Origin: Pseudonocardiales bacterium
GTDB taxonomy: Bacteria > Actinomycetota > Actinomycetes > Mycobacteriales > Jatrophihabitantaceae
DNA length: 36,958 bases
Direction: 5' to 3'
Assembly (NCBI GenBank): GCA_003243915.1
Contig: QHCC01000011.1
Coordinates: 1-36,958, forward strand
Part shown: piece after piece, positions 13,727-21,703 of the stretch
Position numbering within the stretch: position 1 is the stretch's first letter
How the letters are laid out: every line of letters begins with the position of its first letter
Translations under genes and position numbers: made by a program
The notes under the pieces: model-generated
What the model was told of the DNA's origin: nothing
Databases searched by the model: none
The model's input: only the letters and a program-made list of their open reading frames with translations

Positions 13727-14542
13727 TTGTATCCGTTCTCGGCGACCAGGACGCGCTCCCGGGGTTCCTCAACTCATAGATTGGCCAGTCTCATGCACGG
13801 AGCTGTGCGCGCTTACAACGCCGCGATTCGCAGGCACGACGGTACCGGTGGAGGTCCGATCCTCGACCGTGACAAGTTTCCCCTGGCGACGACTGTCGAG
13901 CGCCACGCCGAGGAGATTTGGGATGAGATCTCGCCGCTCGTACAGATGCGAGGTCGGCTACCGGAGTTTGCCGACGTCTCGCCGCGGCGAGGCGCTTCTG
14001 CTGCCTCGACGTGCACGTGGCGCCTATTCTATCTCCGGTTTTACGGTCGACCGATAATTGAGTCTCTATTGGTCGCCCCGCGAACTTACGAGATCGTCAA
14101 CAACCTTCGCGGAGTTCAAAGTGCGATTATCTCCATCATGGAGCCGCGCTCGGATATCCCTCCGCACACGGGTCCGACAACGGCATACGTAAGAGGACAT
14201 CTGTTGCTATCTCCGCAGCCATTCGACGCAGGTCGGGTAGCTACGCTTACCGTAGCCGGTTTTACAGTAGAGTTACGGTCCGGAAGTATGGTTGTATTTG
14301 ATGATAGCCTAGTCCACAGTGCTCATAACCCCGCTGAGATTCCACGGGTAGCGCTCCTGCTCGACATCATTCGGCCACTAGACACCATCTACTCTGTACT
14401 CAATCAGATGACGCTCTACTTGACTGGGCGCCTTCACCCTGACTGTAGGCGTATGCGTCGATCGATCGGTGCTTCCGTGACGACGGCGTTCGATCTACGC
14501 GAACGCCACTCGGAGAGCGGACCAGTGCACGAAATACGTTAA
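13727..14542 (+). CDS. Aspartyl/asparaginyl beta-hydroxylase family dioxygenase
   Basis: This 2-oxoglutarate/Fe(II)-type oxygenase family hydroxylates peptide Asp/Asn residues or, in the LpxO branch, lipid A acyl chains. The 271-aa product shows the family core: LPEFADVSP, FYLRFYGRPI, SIMEPRSDIPPHTGPT with iron-ligand H147, and VVFDDSLVHSAHN with H197, followed by PRVALLLDI, where R207 should bind 2-oxoglutarate. The start is uncertain: TTG 13727 sits behind a -10-like TATAAG, and ATG 13793 is the next choice. Actinobacteria have no lipid A, so the substrate is more likely a peptide, lipid or nucleotide-sugar conjugate. Its 3' end overlaps the convergent glycosyltransferase gene by 143 bp. 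AT-rich island member. Confidence 0.82.
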   Translation: MYPFSATRTRSRGSSTHRLASLMHGAVRAYNAAIRRHDGTGGGPILDRDKFPLATTVERHAEEIWDEISPLVQMRGRLPEFADVSPRRGASAASTCTWRLFYLRFYGRPIIESLLVAPRTYEIVNNLRGVQSAIISIMEPRSDIPPHTGPTTAYVRGHLLLSPQPFDAGRVATLTVAGFTVELRSGSMVVFDDSLVHSAHNPAEIPRVALLLDIIRPLDTIYSVLNQMTLYLTGRLHPDCRRMRRSIGASVTTAFDLRERHSESGPVHEIR

Positions 14543-15221
14543 GGCTTGCTAAGATCGCTTGCCGCATCGGTGTTGTCATTTTCGAATCCTTGTAGGCTTC
14601 ATAGTGAGTTGTTGCCTGGAACTGAATGCACCGCGAGCCCAACTGTTTAGCATGAATGGATAGAACAACGTCGAATGAGTAGTCGTCCGGGAGAATATTG
14701 AAGACATTTTGGAAGTGGTCCACTCTGTATATCTTGAAACCCGATGTGACGTCCGAGTACGTCGAATGCCATACAACCCTTGCTAGCAGGCGACTTGATG
14801 CCGAAATGATAAATCGCATTGGTGGTGTCCGGCGGAGATTTAGAGCCTTACCTCCCACGATCAAATCCGCGCGTTCGCTGGTCGCGAGCTTTACCATCTT
14901 CGCTAAGTCGGTCGCAGTCCGTTGGCCGTCGCCGGGGAATATCGCCAGGTATTCGAGTCCGAGGCGGTGACACTCGGCTGCTGCTGTCTTTACAGCAGCT
15001 CCGTAGCCGCGATTAGTGGAGTGGCGCACCGCTAGGACACTGGTGCCAGCCATGAGCTCGCTTGTCCTATCCGTCGACCCGTCGTCGATGACGACGACGG
15101 GCATGTCACGGATGCAGACTTCTGCGAGGTCTTGCAACACCCGAAGAATCGTGGACTCCTCGTTGTAGCAGAGAACTGCGCAAAGCACCGTAGCCGCAGT
15201 TAGCGTGCCGTCGCTGCCCAC
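14400..15221 (-). CDS. Family 2 glycosyltransferase (dolichyl-phosphate-mannose-synthase-like)
   Basis: The 273-aa product has the GT-A fold of GT2 enzymes: CYNEES (18-23), VVVIDDGSTDRTSE (43-55), STNRGYGAAV and FPGDGQ (95-100) supplying the metal-binding aspartate. SDVTSGFKIYR follows near the acceptor region. No membrane helix is seen, so it is cytosolic or peripheral, and the donor is unknown. The start is GTG 15221, with TAGTCT six bases upstream. The last 45 residues overlap the convergent hydroxylase gene, are polar, and may be a non-essential extension. It closes the AT-rich island and lies next to the recombinase remnant. Confidence 0.85.
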   Translation of the reverse strand: MGSDGTLTAATVLCAVLCYNEESTILRVLQDLAEVCIRDMPVVVIDDGSTDRTSELMAGTSVLAVRHSTNRGYGAAVKTAAAECHRLGLEYLAIFPGDGQRTATDLAKMVKLATSERADLIVGGKALNLRRTPPMRFIISASSRLLARVVWHSTYSDVTSGFKIYRVDHFQNVFNILPDDYSFDVVLSIHAKQLGSRCIQFQATTHYEAYKDSKMTTPMRQAILASLNVFRALVRSPSGVRVDRTPSSRKHRSIDAYAYSQGEGAQSSRASSD

Positions 15222-15227
15222 ACGACG

Positions 15228-15233
15228 AGACTA
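15228..15233 (-). promoter_or_regulatory. -10 box for the glycosyltransferase (leaderless)
   Basis: TAGTCT on the minus strand is separated by six bases from GTG 15221. No ribosome binding site is present. Confidence 0.4.
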
Positions 15234-15269
15234 CGACGTCTTTGACCACGTGGGGCGTTCCGCAACGTT

Positions 15270-15463
15270 CTATCTCCTGGTCCGCCGAAGCGCCAACAGT
15301 GTCGGAGTGAAGAGGAGGTCGTCTGGCGCGAGCCCGTTGTCGGTGATGTGAGTTCTGGTGGGTCGGCGATGTGGGCGGCGAGCTTGACGTGACGATGTTC
15401 TGGCTCTTTGGCGTAGTTCTTGATCGGACGCAAATGCGCCCTCGTCGGTGCGAGCCCCCACAT
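15270..15463 (-). pseudogene. Tyrosine recombinase (phage-type integrase) fragment, frameshifted
   Basis: Two minus-strand frames join into a stretch typical of actinobacterial tyrosine recombinases. KNYAKEPEHRHVKLAAHIAD ends near 15362, and THITDNGLAPDDLLFTP begins near 15353 in another frame. This corresponds to the middle of the catalytic domain, upstream of the HxxR and Tyr motifs, which are missing. The fragment is non-functional. It abuts the glycosyltransferase start and suggests that the AT-rich genes arrived with an integrative element. The family call rests on pattern memory and needs a database search. Confidence 0.5.
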
Positions 15464-15569
15464 TCGGCGCGGATCGCCGTCCGGGACCGAACGCCGAGCT
15501 TTGCGGATCTCTCAGGTCATTGGACGGGCGGTGTATACCGTTGATCACCGGTCGAATCGGTCAAGGAAG

Positions 15570-15959
15570 TCATTTGCGGGCCTGCCAACCGGCGGCGGGA
15601 GCGCCGCCGTCGAAGCTGTCGGCGATAGTGTCGCGCTCGATCTCTGGGTCGGCACACTGCGGCCGGGCGTGGATGTTGATCGGTGCGGCGGTGGTGTCCC
15701 AGTAGAGGTTCCAGACCTGCTTCTGCTGGTCGGCGTGCGTCATCACCAGCACGCCATCCGAGCCGTTGCGGGGGTGCGTGTTGACCTGGGAGAACCGCTC
15801 GCGGTACCGCCAGTTGTGCCCGGCACCCTCGAATTACAGGTCGACCAGCACCTTGTCGAAGGTCAGCTCGCTGCGATCGCACATGAGCAGCCCGAGCGCG
15901 CCATATCTTCCGAGATGGCGTTGCGCTTCCGGGCCGGTCAAATCGTCACTGAGGGCACG
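15570..15959 (-). pseudogene. Unrecognised protein-coding remnant with in-frame stop
   Basis: One minus-strand frame gives a coherent protein segment: GPEAQRHLGRYGALGLLMCD, then SELTFDKVLVDL, a TAA stop (15836-15834), then FEGAGHNWRYRERFSQVNTH, QVWNLYWDTTAAPINIH and a C-terminal SFDGGAPAAGWQARK. A further in-frame TAG (15962-15960) closes it upstream. The amino-acid pattern is protein-like on both sides of the stop, so this is a gene inactivated by nonsense changes. I cannot name the family. Confidence 0.5.
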
Positions 15960-16072
15960 CTAGCCGCGCGTACCTACAGCCAATCAGACGTCGTGAAACT
16001 CGTCTTGCCACGGGGGCAGGGGCGACAAGCCGGTCTGGGCTGAGTCCCAGTAACAGTGCGGCAAGCCGGCCA

Positions 16073-16235
16073 CTACGGGCCGGCCTGATCGACGCGTACG
16101 CGATCGTCATCCCGGTCCTGGTGGGCCACGGCACACCGTTGTTCACGCCCTGGATAACTGCGTGAACCTGAACCAGGTGGAGACCCGGACGTTCCCGACG
16201 GCGTGCTCCCGACCACCTACGAGACCAGGCGCTGA
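16073..16235 (+). pseudogene. Dihydrofolate-reductase-family (RibD C-terminal-like) gene remnant
   Basis: Three plus-strand frames in succession give the C-terminal end of a DHFR/RibD-type reductase: LRAGLIDAYAIVIPVLVGHG followed by TPLF, then LNQVETRTFPT, then a short TTYE-type ending. In intact relatives these read as one strand-loop-strand unit of the form GLIDEYxLxxxPVxLGxGxPLF and LxLVExRTFxSGVVLLxY. At least two indels have destroyed the frame, and the N-terminal half is missing or unrecognisable upstream. Confidence 0.6.
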
Positions 16236-16506
16236 ATACCCGACCTCGGATCGGGCGCGGGCTCGGGCCATCCAGGGATTCCCGTGGCCGCTAGGCGATC
16301 GTCTTGCGGAACACTTGGAACCGAGTCGCCAGGCACGCATACCGCCGCGCCCGTCCCGCCGCGATGCTAGCGAGACCGCGCAGGGTCGCCGTTCGGAGCG
16401 ACTCCGGCATATCGGACGCGGGCTTGTGGGCAATCGCGCATATCAACGGTCGGCAGGGCGCCAGCGACCGGCCCCGATGCGAGCCGATTCGGCGATCTGC
16501 GCGGTG
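16236..16506. other. Intergenic stretch, no gene supported
   Basis: About 270 bp lie between the DHFR-family remnant and the stop of the polymerase gene. Frames on both strands are short and arginine-rich. The sequence may be further decayed coding material, but I can recognise nothing in it. Confidence 0.4.
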
Positions 16507-17571
16507 TCAGTCGAGCTGTCGCGGTTCGACGTCATCAGTCGCCGCCGGCGCGTTGCTCCAGTTCGCCTTGTTCATCCGCGACGGCTGCACCCGCGGCGGC
16601 TCGCCCTCCTGCTTCGGGAAGTTCGGCGGGTAGGGCGCGTCGCCCAGGCCGTGATCGCGCTCGTCACGGTCGGCCCACTCCAGCAGCGGCTCGATCGACC
16701 ACACCGCATCGTCGATACCGGCGTGCAGGTCACCCAGGCGAGCGAAGCGGGCCGGCATGGTCGCGATGGTGAAGTCCTCGATCTCGACGTCGGGCAGCTC
16801 CGCCCAGGTCACCGGCGCCGACACCGGACCGTTCGGCTTGCCACGAACCGAGTACGCCGCCGCGATGGTGCGGTCGCGGGCGTTCTGGTTGTAGTCGAGG
16901 AAGACCTGCGCACCGCGCTGCTCCTTCCACCACGCGGTGGTCACCTGCGCAGGTACCCGGCGCTCGACCTCGCGGGCGAAGGCCAGCGCCGCGCGGCGTA
17001 CCTCCCGGAAGCCGAACCGTGGCTCGATGCGCACATAGATGTGCAAGCCCTTCGAGCCCGAGGTCTTCGGCCAACCGGGCGCACCCAGCTCGTCGAGGAC
17101 CTCGTGCACGGTCTGCGCCACCAGCTTGGTCTCGAGGAAGCCGGTGCCCGGCTGCGGGTCCAGATCGATGCGCAGCTCGTCGGGGCGTTCGGTATCGGCC
17201 CGCCGCGAGTGCCAGGGATGGAACTCGACCGTGGACATCTGTACCGCCCAGATCACACTGGCCAGCTCGGTGACACACAGCTCGTTGGCGGTGCGGCCGG
17301 ACGGGAACGTGACCTCGACGGTCTCGACCCACGCGGGCGCACCCTTCGGCAGCCGCTTCTGGTAGATCTTGTCCCCGCTCGTGCCGTCGGGGTATCGGTG
17401 CAGCATGCACGGCCGCTCCCGCAGCGCCCGCACGATGCCGTCGCCGACGGAGAGGTAGTAGTTGGCGAGGTCCAACTTCGTCTCGCCCCGCTGCGCGAAA
17501 TACACCCGATCCGGGTTGCTGATGCGCACGGTATGCGGACCGACCTCGATCTCCACCGACGGCGACGCCAT
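16507..17571 (-). CDS. LigD-type primase-polymerase domain protein (NHEJ)
   Basis: This is the stand-alone polymerase/primase module of bacterial non-homologous end joining, an archaeo-eukaryotic primase fold that extends and fills broken ends. The 354-aa protein contains the catalytic RIDLDP (D136 and D138), the phosphate-binding SGSKGLHIYV (171-180) and FLDYNQNARDRTIAAAYSVR, carrying the third acidic residue region. The ligase and phosphoesterase domains of full LigD are absent, as in many actinobacteria that encode them separately. ATG 17571 follows TACCGT by six bases, implying leaderless translation. No ku or ligase gene is in the window. Confidence 0.92.
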   Translation of the reverse strand: MASPSVEIEVGPHTVRISNPDRVYFAQRGETKLDLANYYLSVGDGIVRALRERPCMLHRYPDGTSGDKIYQKRLPKGAPAWVETVEVTFPSGRTANELCVTELASVIWAVQMSTVEFHPWHSRRADTERPDELRIDLDPQPGTGFLETKLVAQTVHEVLDELGAPGWPKTSGSKGLHIYVRIEPRFGFREVRRAALAFAREVERRVPAQVTTAWWKEQRGAQVFLDYNQNARDRTIAAAYSVRGKPNGPVSAPVTWAELPDVEIEDFTIATMPARFARLGDLHAGIDDAVWSIEPLLEWADRDERDHGLGDAPYPPNFPKQEGEPPRVQPSRMNKANWSNAPAATDDVEPRQLD

Positions 17572-17577
17572 GCCCGG

Positions 17578-17583
17578 ACGGTA
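17578..17583 (-). promoter_or_regulatory. -10 box for the LigD-type polymerase (leaderless)
   Basis: TACCGT (minus strand) is six bases from ATG 17571; no Shine-Dalgarno sequence is present. Confidence 0.45.
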
Positions 17584-17697
17584 GCGCGTCGGGGTTTGTC
17601 GGAGTGGCTAGGCGTGGTCGTTTCGCCGTTCTCGCTCACCGCCTGCCGCAATGTGGTGCGCTGCGTGTGCCGCGACCGCCTGCCCGGCACCCAGGCC

Positions 17698-17703
17698 TAC
17701 GCT
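17698..17703 (+). promoter_or_regulatory. -10 box for the small membrane protein at 17710 (leaderless)
   Basis: TACGCT is followed by six bases and GTG 17710, which fixes the start within a much longer upstream open frame. Confidence 0.45.
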
Positions 17704-17709
17704 GACCCG

Positions 17710-17961
17710 GTGGAGACCGACGAGCGGTGGGACGAGGACGAGCCGGAGAACCCGGCGCGTTACGTCGACGGGGCTTGGGGCCGCACCGCCAATCCGAACA
17801 CCGCCGACGGCGAGCTGCAGAACATCGCTGCCTTCGGCACCGGGCTGTCCCGGCTCCGGGGTCCGCGCCGTACCGCCGCAATGGTCGTGGTCTGGCTGAT
17901 CCTGCTCGGCTTCGCGATCACGATCGTGTCCGGCATCATCGGCATCGTCAGCATCTGGTAA
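17710..17961 (+). CDS. Small single-pass membrane protein
   Basis: The 83-aa protein has an acidic N-terminus (ETDERWDEDEPENPARYVDG), a middle segment (NTADGELQNIAAFGTGLSRL) and one C-terminal hydrophobic helix of about 22 residues (VVVWLILLGFAITIVSGIIG). It would be anchored with its tail near the membrane. I know no function. A much longer open frame runs upstream to 16162 but is antisense to the polymerase gene; GTG 17710 with a TACGCT hexamer is the credible start. It ends 36 bp before msrB, on the same strand. Confidence 0.65.
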   Translation: METDERWDEDEPENPARYVDGAWGRTANPNTADGELQNIAAFGTGLSRLRGPRRTAAMVVVWLILLGFAITIVSGIIGIVSIW

Positions 17962-17984
17962 TGCCCGCGGGTTGTCCGGGTGCG

Positions 17985-17990
17985 TACCGT
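17985..17990 (+). promoter_or_regulatory. -10 box for msrB (leaderless)
   Basis: TACCGT is followed by seven bases and ATG 17998. It lies in the gap after the small membrane protein gene and would give msrB its own promoter. Confidence 0.35.
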
Positions 17991-17997
17991 CACAGGC

Positions 17998-18420
17998 ATG
18001 AAGCGCACCGACGAACTGCCCGCGCCCGCCGTCACCAAGTCTGAGACCGAGTGGCAGGCGCAGCTCAGCCCCGACGAGTACGCGGTGCTGCGCAAGGCCG
18101 GCACCGAGCGTGCGTTCACCGGGGAGTACACCGACAACCACAACGTCGGCGTCTACCGCTGCCGGGCGTGCGGTTCCGAGCTGTTCCGCAGTGAGACGAA
18201 ATTCGACTCGCACTGCGGATGGCCGAGCTTCTTCACCCCGCTCGCCGGCGAGGCGGTCATCGAACGCACCGACCGTGCCATGGGCATGAAACGCACCGAA
18301 GTGCTGTGCGCGAACTGCCACAGCCACCTGGGCCACGTCTTCGCGGGTGAGGGCTATGACACCCCGACCGACCAGCGCTACTGCATCAACTCGATCTCGC
18401 TCACCTTCGACGAGGAGTGA
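17998..18420 (+). CDS. msrB: Peptide-methionine (R)-S-oxide reductase MsrB
   Basis: MsrB reduces the R-epimer of methionine sulfoxide in oxidised proteins, using thioredoxin. The 140-aa product has the zinc site C55-x2-C58 and C104-x2-C107, HCGWPSFF (72-79), HLGHVF (110-115) and the catalytic cysteine C129 in RYCINS. ATG 17998 gives the normal length; the in-frame GTG at 17980 would add only six residues and overlap the -10-like TACCGT. It is convergent with hemQ, with a perfect 14-bp palindrome at the junction. Its place beside hemQ matches Rv2674 in M. tuberculosis. Confidence 0.96.
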   Translation: MKRTDELPAPAVTKSETEWQAQLSPDEYAVLRKAGTERAFTGEYTDNHNVGVYRCRACGSELFRSETKFDSHCGWPSFFTPLAGEAVIERTDRAMGMKRTEVLCANCHSHLGHVFAGEGYDTPTDQRYCINSISLTFDEE

Positions 18421-18434
18421 CTGAGCGCGCTCAG
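18421..18434. terminator. Perfect 14-bp palindrome between convergent msrB and hemQ
   Basis: CTGAGCGCGCTCAG is its own complement, begins immediately after the msrB stop and includes the hemQ stop codon. It could be a weak bidirectional stop signal, but it has no loop to speak of and no T-run on either side, so the call is tentative. Confidence 0.25.
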
Positions 18435-19126
18435 GGCAGGGCGTCGAGCAGGTCGTTGACGCTGCGCCGGGTGCCCGTATAGAAGGGCACCTCCAAGCGG
18501 ACGTGCCGTCGGGTCTCCGAGGCCCGCAGGTGGCGCATCAGGTCGACGATGCGGTGCAGCTCGTCCGCCTCGAAGGCCAGGATCCACTCGTAGTCACCCA
18601 GCGCGAACGAGGCCACCGTGTTGGCGCGCACGTCGGGGAACTCGCGGGCGAGCTGGCCATGCTCGGACAGCAGCGCGCGCCGCTCCGGGTCAGGGAGCAG
18701 GTACCACTCGTAGGAGCGCACGAACGGGTAGACGCACACGTAGCGGCGGGCCGCCTCCTCGGCCAGGAACGCCGGGACGTGGCTCTTGTTGAACTCGGCC
18801 GGGCGGTGCAACGCCATGTTCGACCACACCGGTGCGAGGTGTGCGCCCAGTGCGGTACGCCGGAAACGTCCGTAGGCGTCCTGCAGGGCGTCGGCGGTGG
18901 CGGCGTGCCACCAGATCATCACGTCGGCGTCAGCGCGCAGGGCACTCACGTCGTAGGTGCCGCGGATCGTGACGTCCTTCGCGTCGAGCTGCGCGAACAG
19001 CTCGTCGACCTCGGCGGCCGCCGCCTCGCGATCAGCGCTGCCCAGAGGTGCCACGGCCCGGAACACCGACCAGGCGGTATAGCGGATGACCTCATTGAGG
19101 TCGCGGGCCTGCTTGCCGGTTGCCAT
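18431..19126 (-). CDS. hemQ: Coproheme decarboxylase HemQ
   Basis: HemQ, of the chlorite dismutase fold, oxidatively decarboxylates coproheme III to haem b, the last step of the coproporphyrin-dependent pathway of Gram-positive bacteria. The 231-aa product has the family's [10 protein letters not shown] start, a central [18 protein letters not shown] segment and [13 protein letters not shown], whose first tyrosine corresponds to the catalytic tyrosine of the family. [13 protein letters not shown] and the [12 protein letters not shown] ending are also typical. ATG 19126 is chosen over 19135 because GAGAGG sits just before it. It begins 6 bp beyond the hemG/Y stop, so the two genes are translationally close. 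Confidence 0.94.
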   Translation of the reverse strand: MATGKQARDLNEVIRYTAWSVFRAVAPLGSADREAAAAEVDELFAQLDAKDVTIRGTYDVSALRADADVMIWWHAATADALQDAYGRFRRTALGAHLAPVWSNMALHRPAEFNKSHVPAFLAEEAARRYVCVYPFVRSYEWYLLPDPERRALLSEHGQLAREFPDVRANTVASFALGDYEWILAFEADELHRIVDLMRHLRASETRRHVRLEVPFYTGTRRSVNDLLDALP

Positions 19127-19131
19127 GCCTC

Positions 19132-20529
19132 TCATTCTGCCCCGGTGCGCAGGGACGCGATCACCTGGTCGGCGGCCGCCTGGGCGGATGCGATGCACGC
19201 CGGGATGCCCACGCCGTCGTACGCCGCGCCGCACACCCCCAGACCCGGGACGGCGCCGACGGCGGCCCGCACCCGCGCGACCCTGCCGACATGCCCGACG
19301 GCGTACTGCGGCAGTCCCCCGCCCCAGCGGGTGACGAGCGCATCGACGGGTTCGGCGGCGACGCCGATCAGAGTGCGCAGCTCGTGCCGGACCAGTGCGA
19401 TCAGCTCGTCGTCGTCGCGCTGCAACAGATGGTTCTCCCCGGCCCGCCCCACGGACGCCCGCAGCAGCGTCAGCCCGTCCGTCGCGAGCGGCCACTTCTG
19501 CGTCGACAGCGTCACTGCCTTGACCCCGAAACCCTCGTTCGCGCCGATCAGCAGCCCGCTGCCGCCCGGCAGGCTCACGTCGCGGTAGGCGAGCGTGGTG
19601 ATGGCCATGCTCGCGCTGTCGATCGCACGCAGCGCGGTGGCGGCCGCCGGCGCCACGTCGCGCAGCAACAGTGCCGCCTTGGCCGCGGGCGTCGCGACGA
19701 TCACCGCCTCGGCCTCGACCAGCTCGGGTGCGGGGACCGGACCGCAGTACAGGACGAAGCCGGTTGGCGTTCGCCGGATGGCGCGCACCGTCGTCGAGGT
19801 CCGCACCGTGAAGCGGCCGCGCGCCGTCAATGCGCCTGGCAGCGAGCCGAGCCCGCCTGCGAGGGACGCGAAGACCGGGCCGGCCGCCGGGTCGTGGGCG
19901 CCGACGTCGGTCACCTCCTGCGCGGCGCGGATGAGCGAACCCCCGCCGGCCGCGAGCCGGCGCGCCAGGGCCGGCATGGTCGCGCACAGCGACAGATCGT
20001 CGGCCCGGCCGGCATAGACCCCGCCCAGCAACGGCTCGACCAGCCGGTCCGCCACCTCCTCGCCCAGCCGGGACCGCACCAGCATCCCGACCGCGACGTC
20101 GTCCTCGAGCGGCTGCAGCGGGTCGGCGCCGGGCTCGGCCGCGACCCGGTCGAGCGCGTGCTCGCTCAGCACCCCCGAGGCGCGCACGGCGTCGAGGTCC
20201 GCCGGGATGCCCAGCATCGTCCGGGCCGGCAGCGGGTGGGTCGCTCCACCGGCGCGGACCTGCGCCGACGTGGTCAGTGGCGCGATCATGGCGTCGGAGC
20301 ACCCCAACTCGTGCACGAGCCCGACGCCTTCGGGTCGCCGGGCCAGCATCGCTTCGGCTCCGACGTCGACGCTGAGTCCCGCGACGGTGCCCAGGCGCAG
20401 CTTGCCGCCGACAGCACGCCAGCCTTCGAGCACCACGACCTCGGCACCCGGTAGCTGCGTGCCCAGCCGGAAGGCCGCGGTCAACCCGGAGATCCCACCT
20501 CCGACGACGGCGATCCGCGGGCCGGGCAC
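19132..20529 (-). CDS. hemG: Coproporphyrinogen III / protoporphyrinogen oxidase (HemY/CgoX type)
   Basis: This FAD enzyme oxidises coproporphyrinogen III (or protoporphyrinogen IX) to the aromatic porphyrin. The 465-aa product has the N-terminal dinucleotide-binding [16 protein letters not shown], the glutamate/GG turn [27 protein letters not shown] and [17 protein letters not shown], the most diagnostic segment of this family. The FAD-closing [18 protein letters not shown] lies near the C-terminus. Because hemQ follows it, coproporphyrinogen III is the likelier substrate; hemY and cgoX are alternative names. GTG 20529 starts two bases after the hemE stop, so it is cotranscribed with hemE. 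Confidence 0.93.
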   Translation of the reverse strand: MPGPRIAVVGGGISGLTAAFRLGTQLPGAEVVVLEGWRAVGGKLRLGTVAGLSVDVGAEAMLARRPEGVGLVHELGCSDAMIAPLTTSAQVRAGGATHPLPARTMLGIPADLDAVRASGVLSEHALDRVAAEPGADPLQPLEDDVAVGMLVRSRLGEEVADRLVEPLLGGVYAGRADDLSLCATMPALARRLAAGGGSLIRAAQEVTDVGAHDPAAGPVFASLAGGLGSLPGALTARGRFTVRTSTTVRAIRRTPTGFVLYCGPVPAPELVEAEAVIVATPAAKAALLLRDVAPAAATALRAIDSASMAITTLAYRDVSLPGGSGLLIGANEGFGVKAVTLSTQKWPLATDGLTLLRASVGRAGENHLLQRDDDELIALVRHELRTLIGVAAEPVDALVTRWGGGLPQYAVGHVGRVARVRAAVGAVPGLGVCGAAYDGVGIPACIASAQAAADQVIASLRTGAE

Positions 20530-20531
20530 GG

Positions 20532-21593
20532 TCAGCTCCCCAGCGAGTGGACGAGCTCAACGACCCGGCCGATGACGCCTGGATCGGTGTCGGGCAGCAC
20601 CCCGTGGCCCAGGTTGAAGACATGCCCGGCCGCGGTGCGTCCTTCGGCGACGATCCGGCGCACCTCGCGCTCGATGACCGGCCAGTCGGCGAGCAGCAGA
20701 GCCGGGTCGAGGTTGCCCTGCACCACCGCTGCCGGCCCGATCCGGCGAACCGCCTCGTCCAGCGGGATCCGCCAGTCCACTCCGACCACCTCGGCGCCTG
20801 CGGCGCGCATCAGGTCGAGGAACTCGTTCGTGCCTACCCCGAAGTGGATCCGCGGCACGCCGGCGTCGGAGAGCGGCTCGAGCACCGAACGGCTGTGCGG
20901 CAGGACGAAACGCTCGTAGTCGGCCCGCGACAGCGCACCGGCCCACGAGTCGAACAGCTGCACCGCAGCAGCACCGGCGTCGATCTGCACCCGCAGGAAC
21001 TCTCGAGCGATGACCGCCAGGCGGTTCAGTAGGGCGTGCCACAGTACCGGCTGGCCGTGCATCAGCGCCTTGGTGCGGGCGTGATCGCGCGACGGGCCGC
21101 CCTCGATCAGGTAGCTGGCCAGCGTGAACGGTGCTCCGGCGAAGCCGATCAACGGCGTCGGCCCCAACTCGGCGGTCAGCGCGCGGATCGCGTCGGTGAT
21201 GTAGGGGACGTCGGTGGCGCTCAGTTCGCGCAGCAGGTCCAGGTCAGCACTGCTCCGGATCGGTTGGTCGACGACCGGGCCCACGCCGGGAACGATGTCG
21301 ATCTCGAGGCCGATCGCGACGAGCGGCACGACGATGTCGGAGAACAGGATCGCCGCGTCGACGCCGTGCCTGCGCACCGGCTGCAGGGTGATCTCAGTGA
21401 TCAACTCTGGCTGTCGACACGCATCGAGCATGGCAGTTCCGGCACGCAACGTCCGGTACTCGGGCAGCGAGCGCCCGGCCTGGCGCATGAACCACACCGG
21501 CGGGTGCGGACCCGGCTTGCCGGTGGCGGCACGGGCGAGCAATGACAGGGCCGGATCGACGTTCTTGCCACCGCCGGGTGCTGGGTTCGACAT
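20532..21593 (-). CDS. hemE: Uroporphyrinogen decarboxylase HemE
   Basis: HemE removes four carboxyl groups from uroporphyrinogen III to give coproporphyrinogen III. The 353-aa product contains [16 protein letters not shown] (32-47, substrate-binding arginines), [14 protein letters not shown] with the catalytic aspartate, [28 protein letters not shown] and [12 protein letters not shown] near the end. The frame stays open to 21704, but ATG 21593 gives standard length. It is the first gene of a hemE-hemG/Y-hemQ run with almost no spacing. The upstream 110 bp is shared with the divergent zinc-ribbon gene at 21704. Confidence 0.97.
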   Translation of the reverse strand: MSNPAPGGGKNVDPALSLLARAATGKPGPHPPVWFMRQAGRSLPEYRTLRAGTAMLDACRQPELITEITLQPVRRHGVDAAILFSDIVVPLVAIGLEIDIVPGVGPVVDQPIRSSADLDLLRELSATDVPYITDAIRALTAELGPTPLIGFAGAPFTLASYLIEGGPSRDHARTKALMHGQPVLWHALLNRLAVIAREFLRVQIDAGAAAVQLFDSWAGALSRADYERFVLPHSRSVLEPLSDAGVPRIHFGVGTNEFLDLMRAAGAEVVGVDWRIPLDEAVRRIGPAAVVQGNLDPALLLADWPVIEREVRRIVAEGRTAAGHVFNLGHGVLPDTDPGVIGRVVELVHSLGS

Positions 21594-21703
21594 CGCTGCC
21601 CATCGTCGCATGTCCCCCCGGCGCGCCTGCCGGGAATTGTCGGTGGGCCATGCGAACTTGGGGATGTCGCCCGTACCTGCCGCAGCCGAAGGGGGTTCGT
21701 CCA

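Noticed and set aside
16162-17700. Long plus-strand open frame (599 aa) from 16162
   Set aside because: It is antisense to the LigD-type polymerase, rich in arginine and histidine, and without motifs. Only its last part from GTG 17710, which has a TACGCT hexamer upstream, looks real.
19120-20454. 444-aa plus-strand frame opposite hemG/Y
   Set aside because: Its composition (poly-R, H, G) and lack of any domain fit a GC-rich antisense shadow.
18431-20623. Single 730-aa minus-strand frame spanning hemQ and beyond
   Set aside because: The first 500 residues are an arginine-rich shadow of the hemG/Y gene; only the portion from ATG 19126 matches HemQ.
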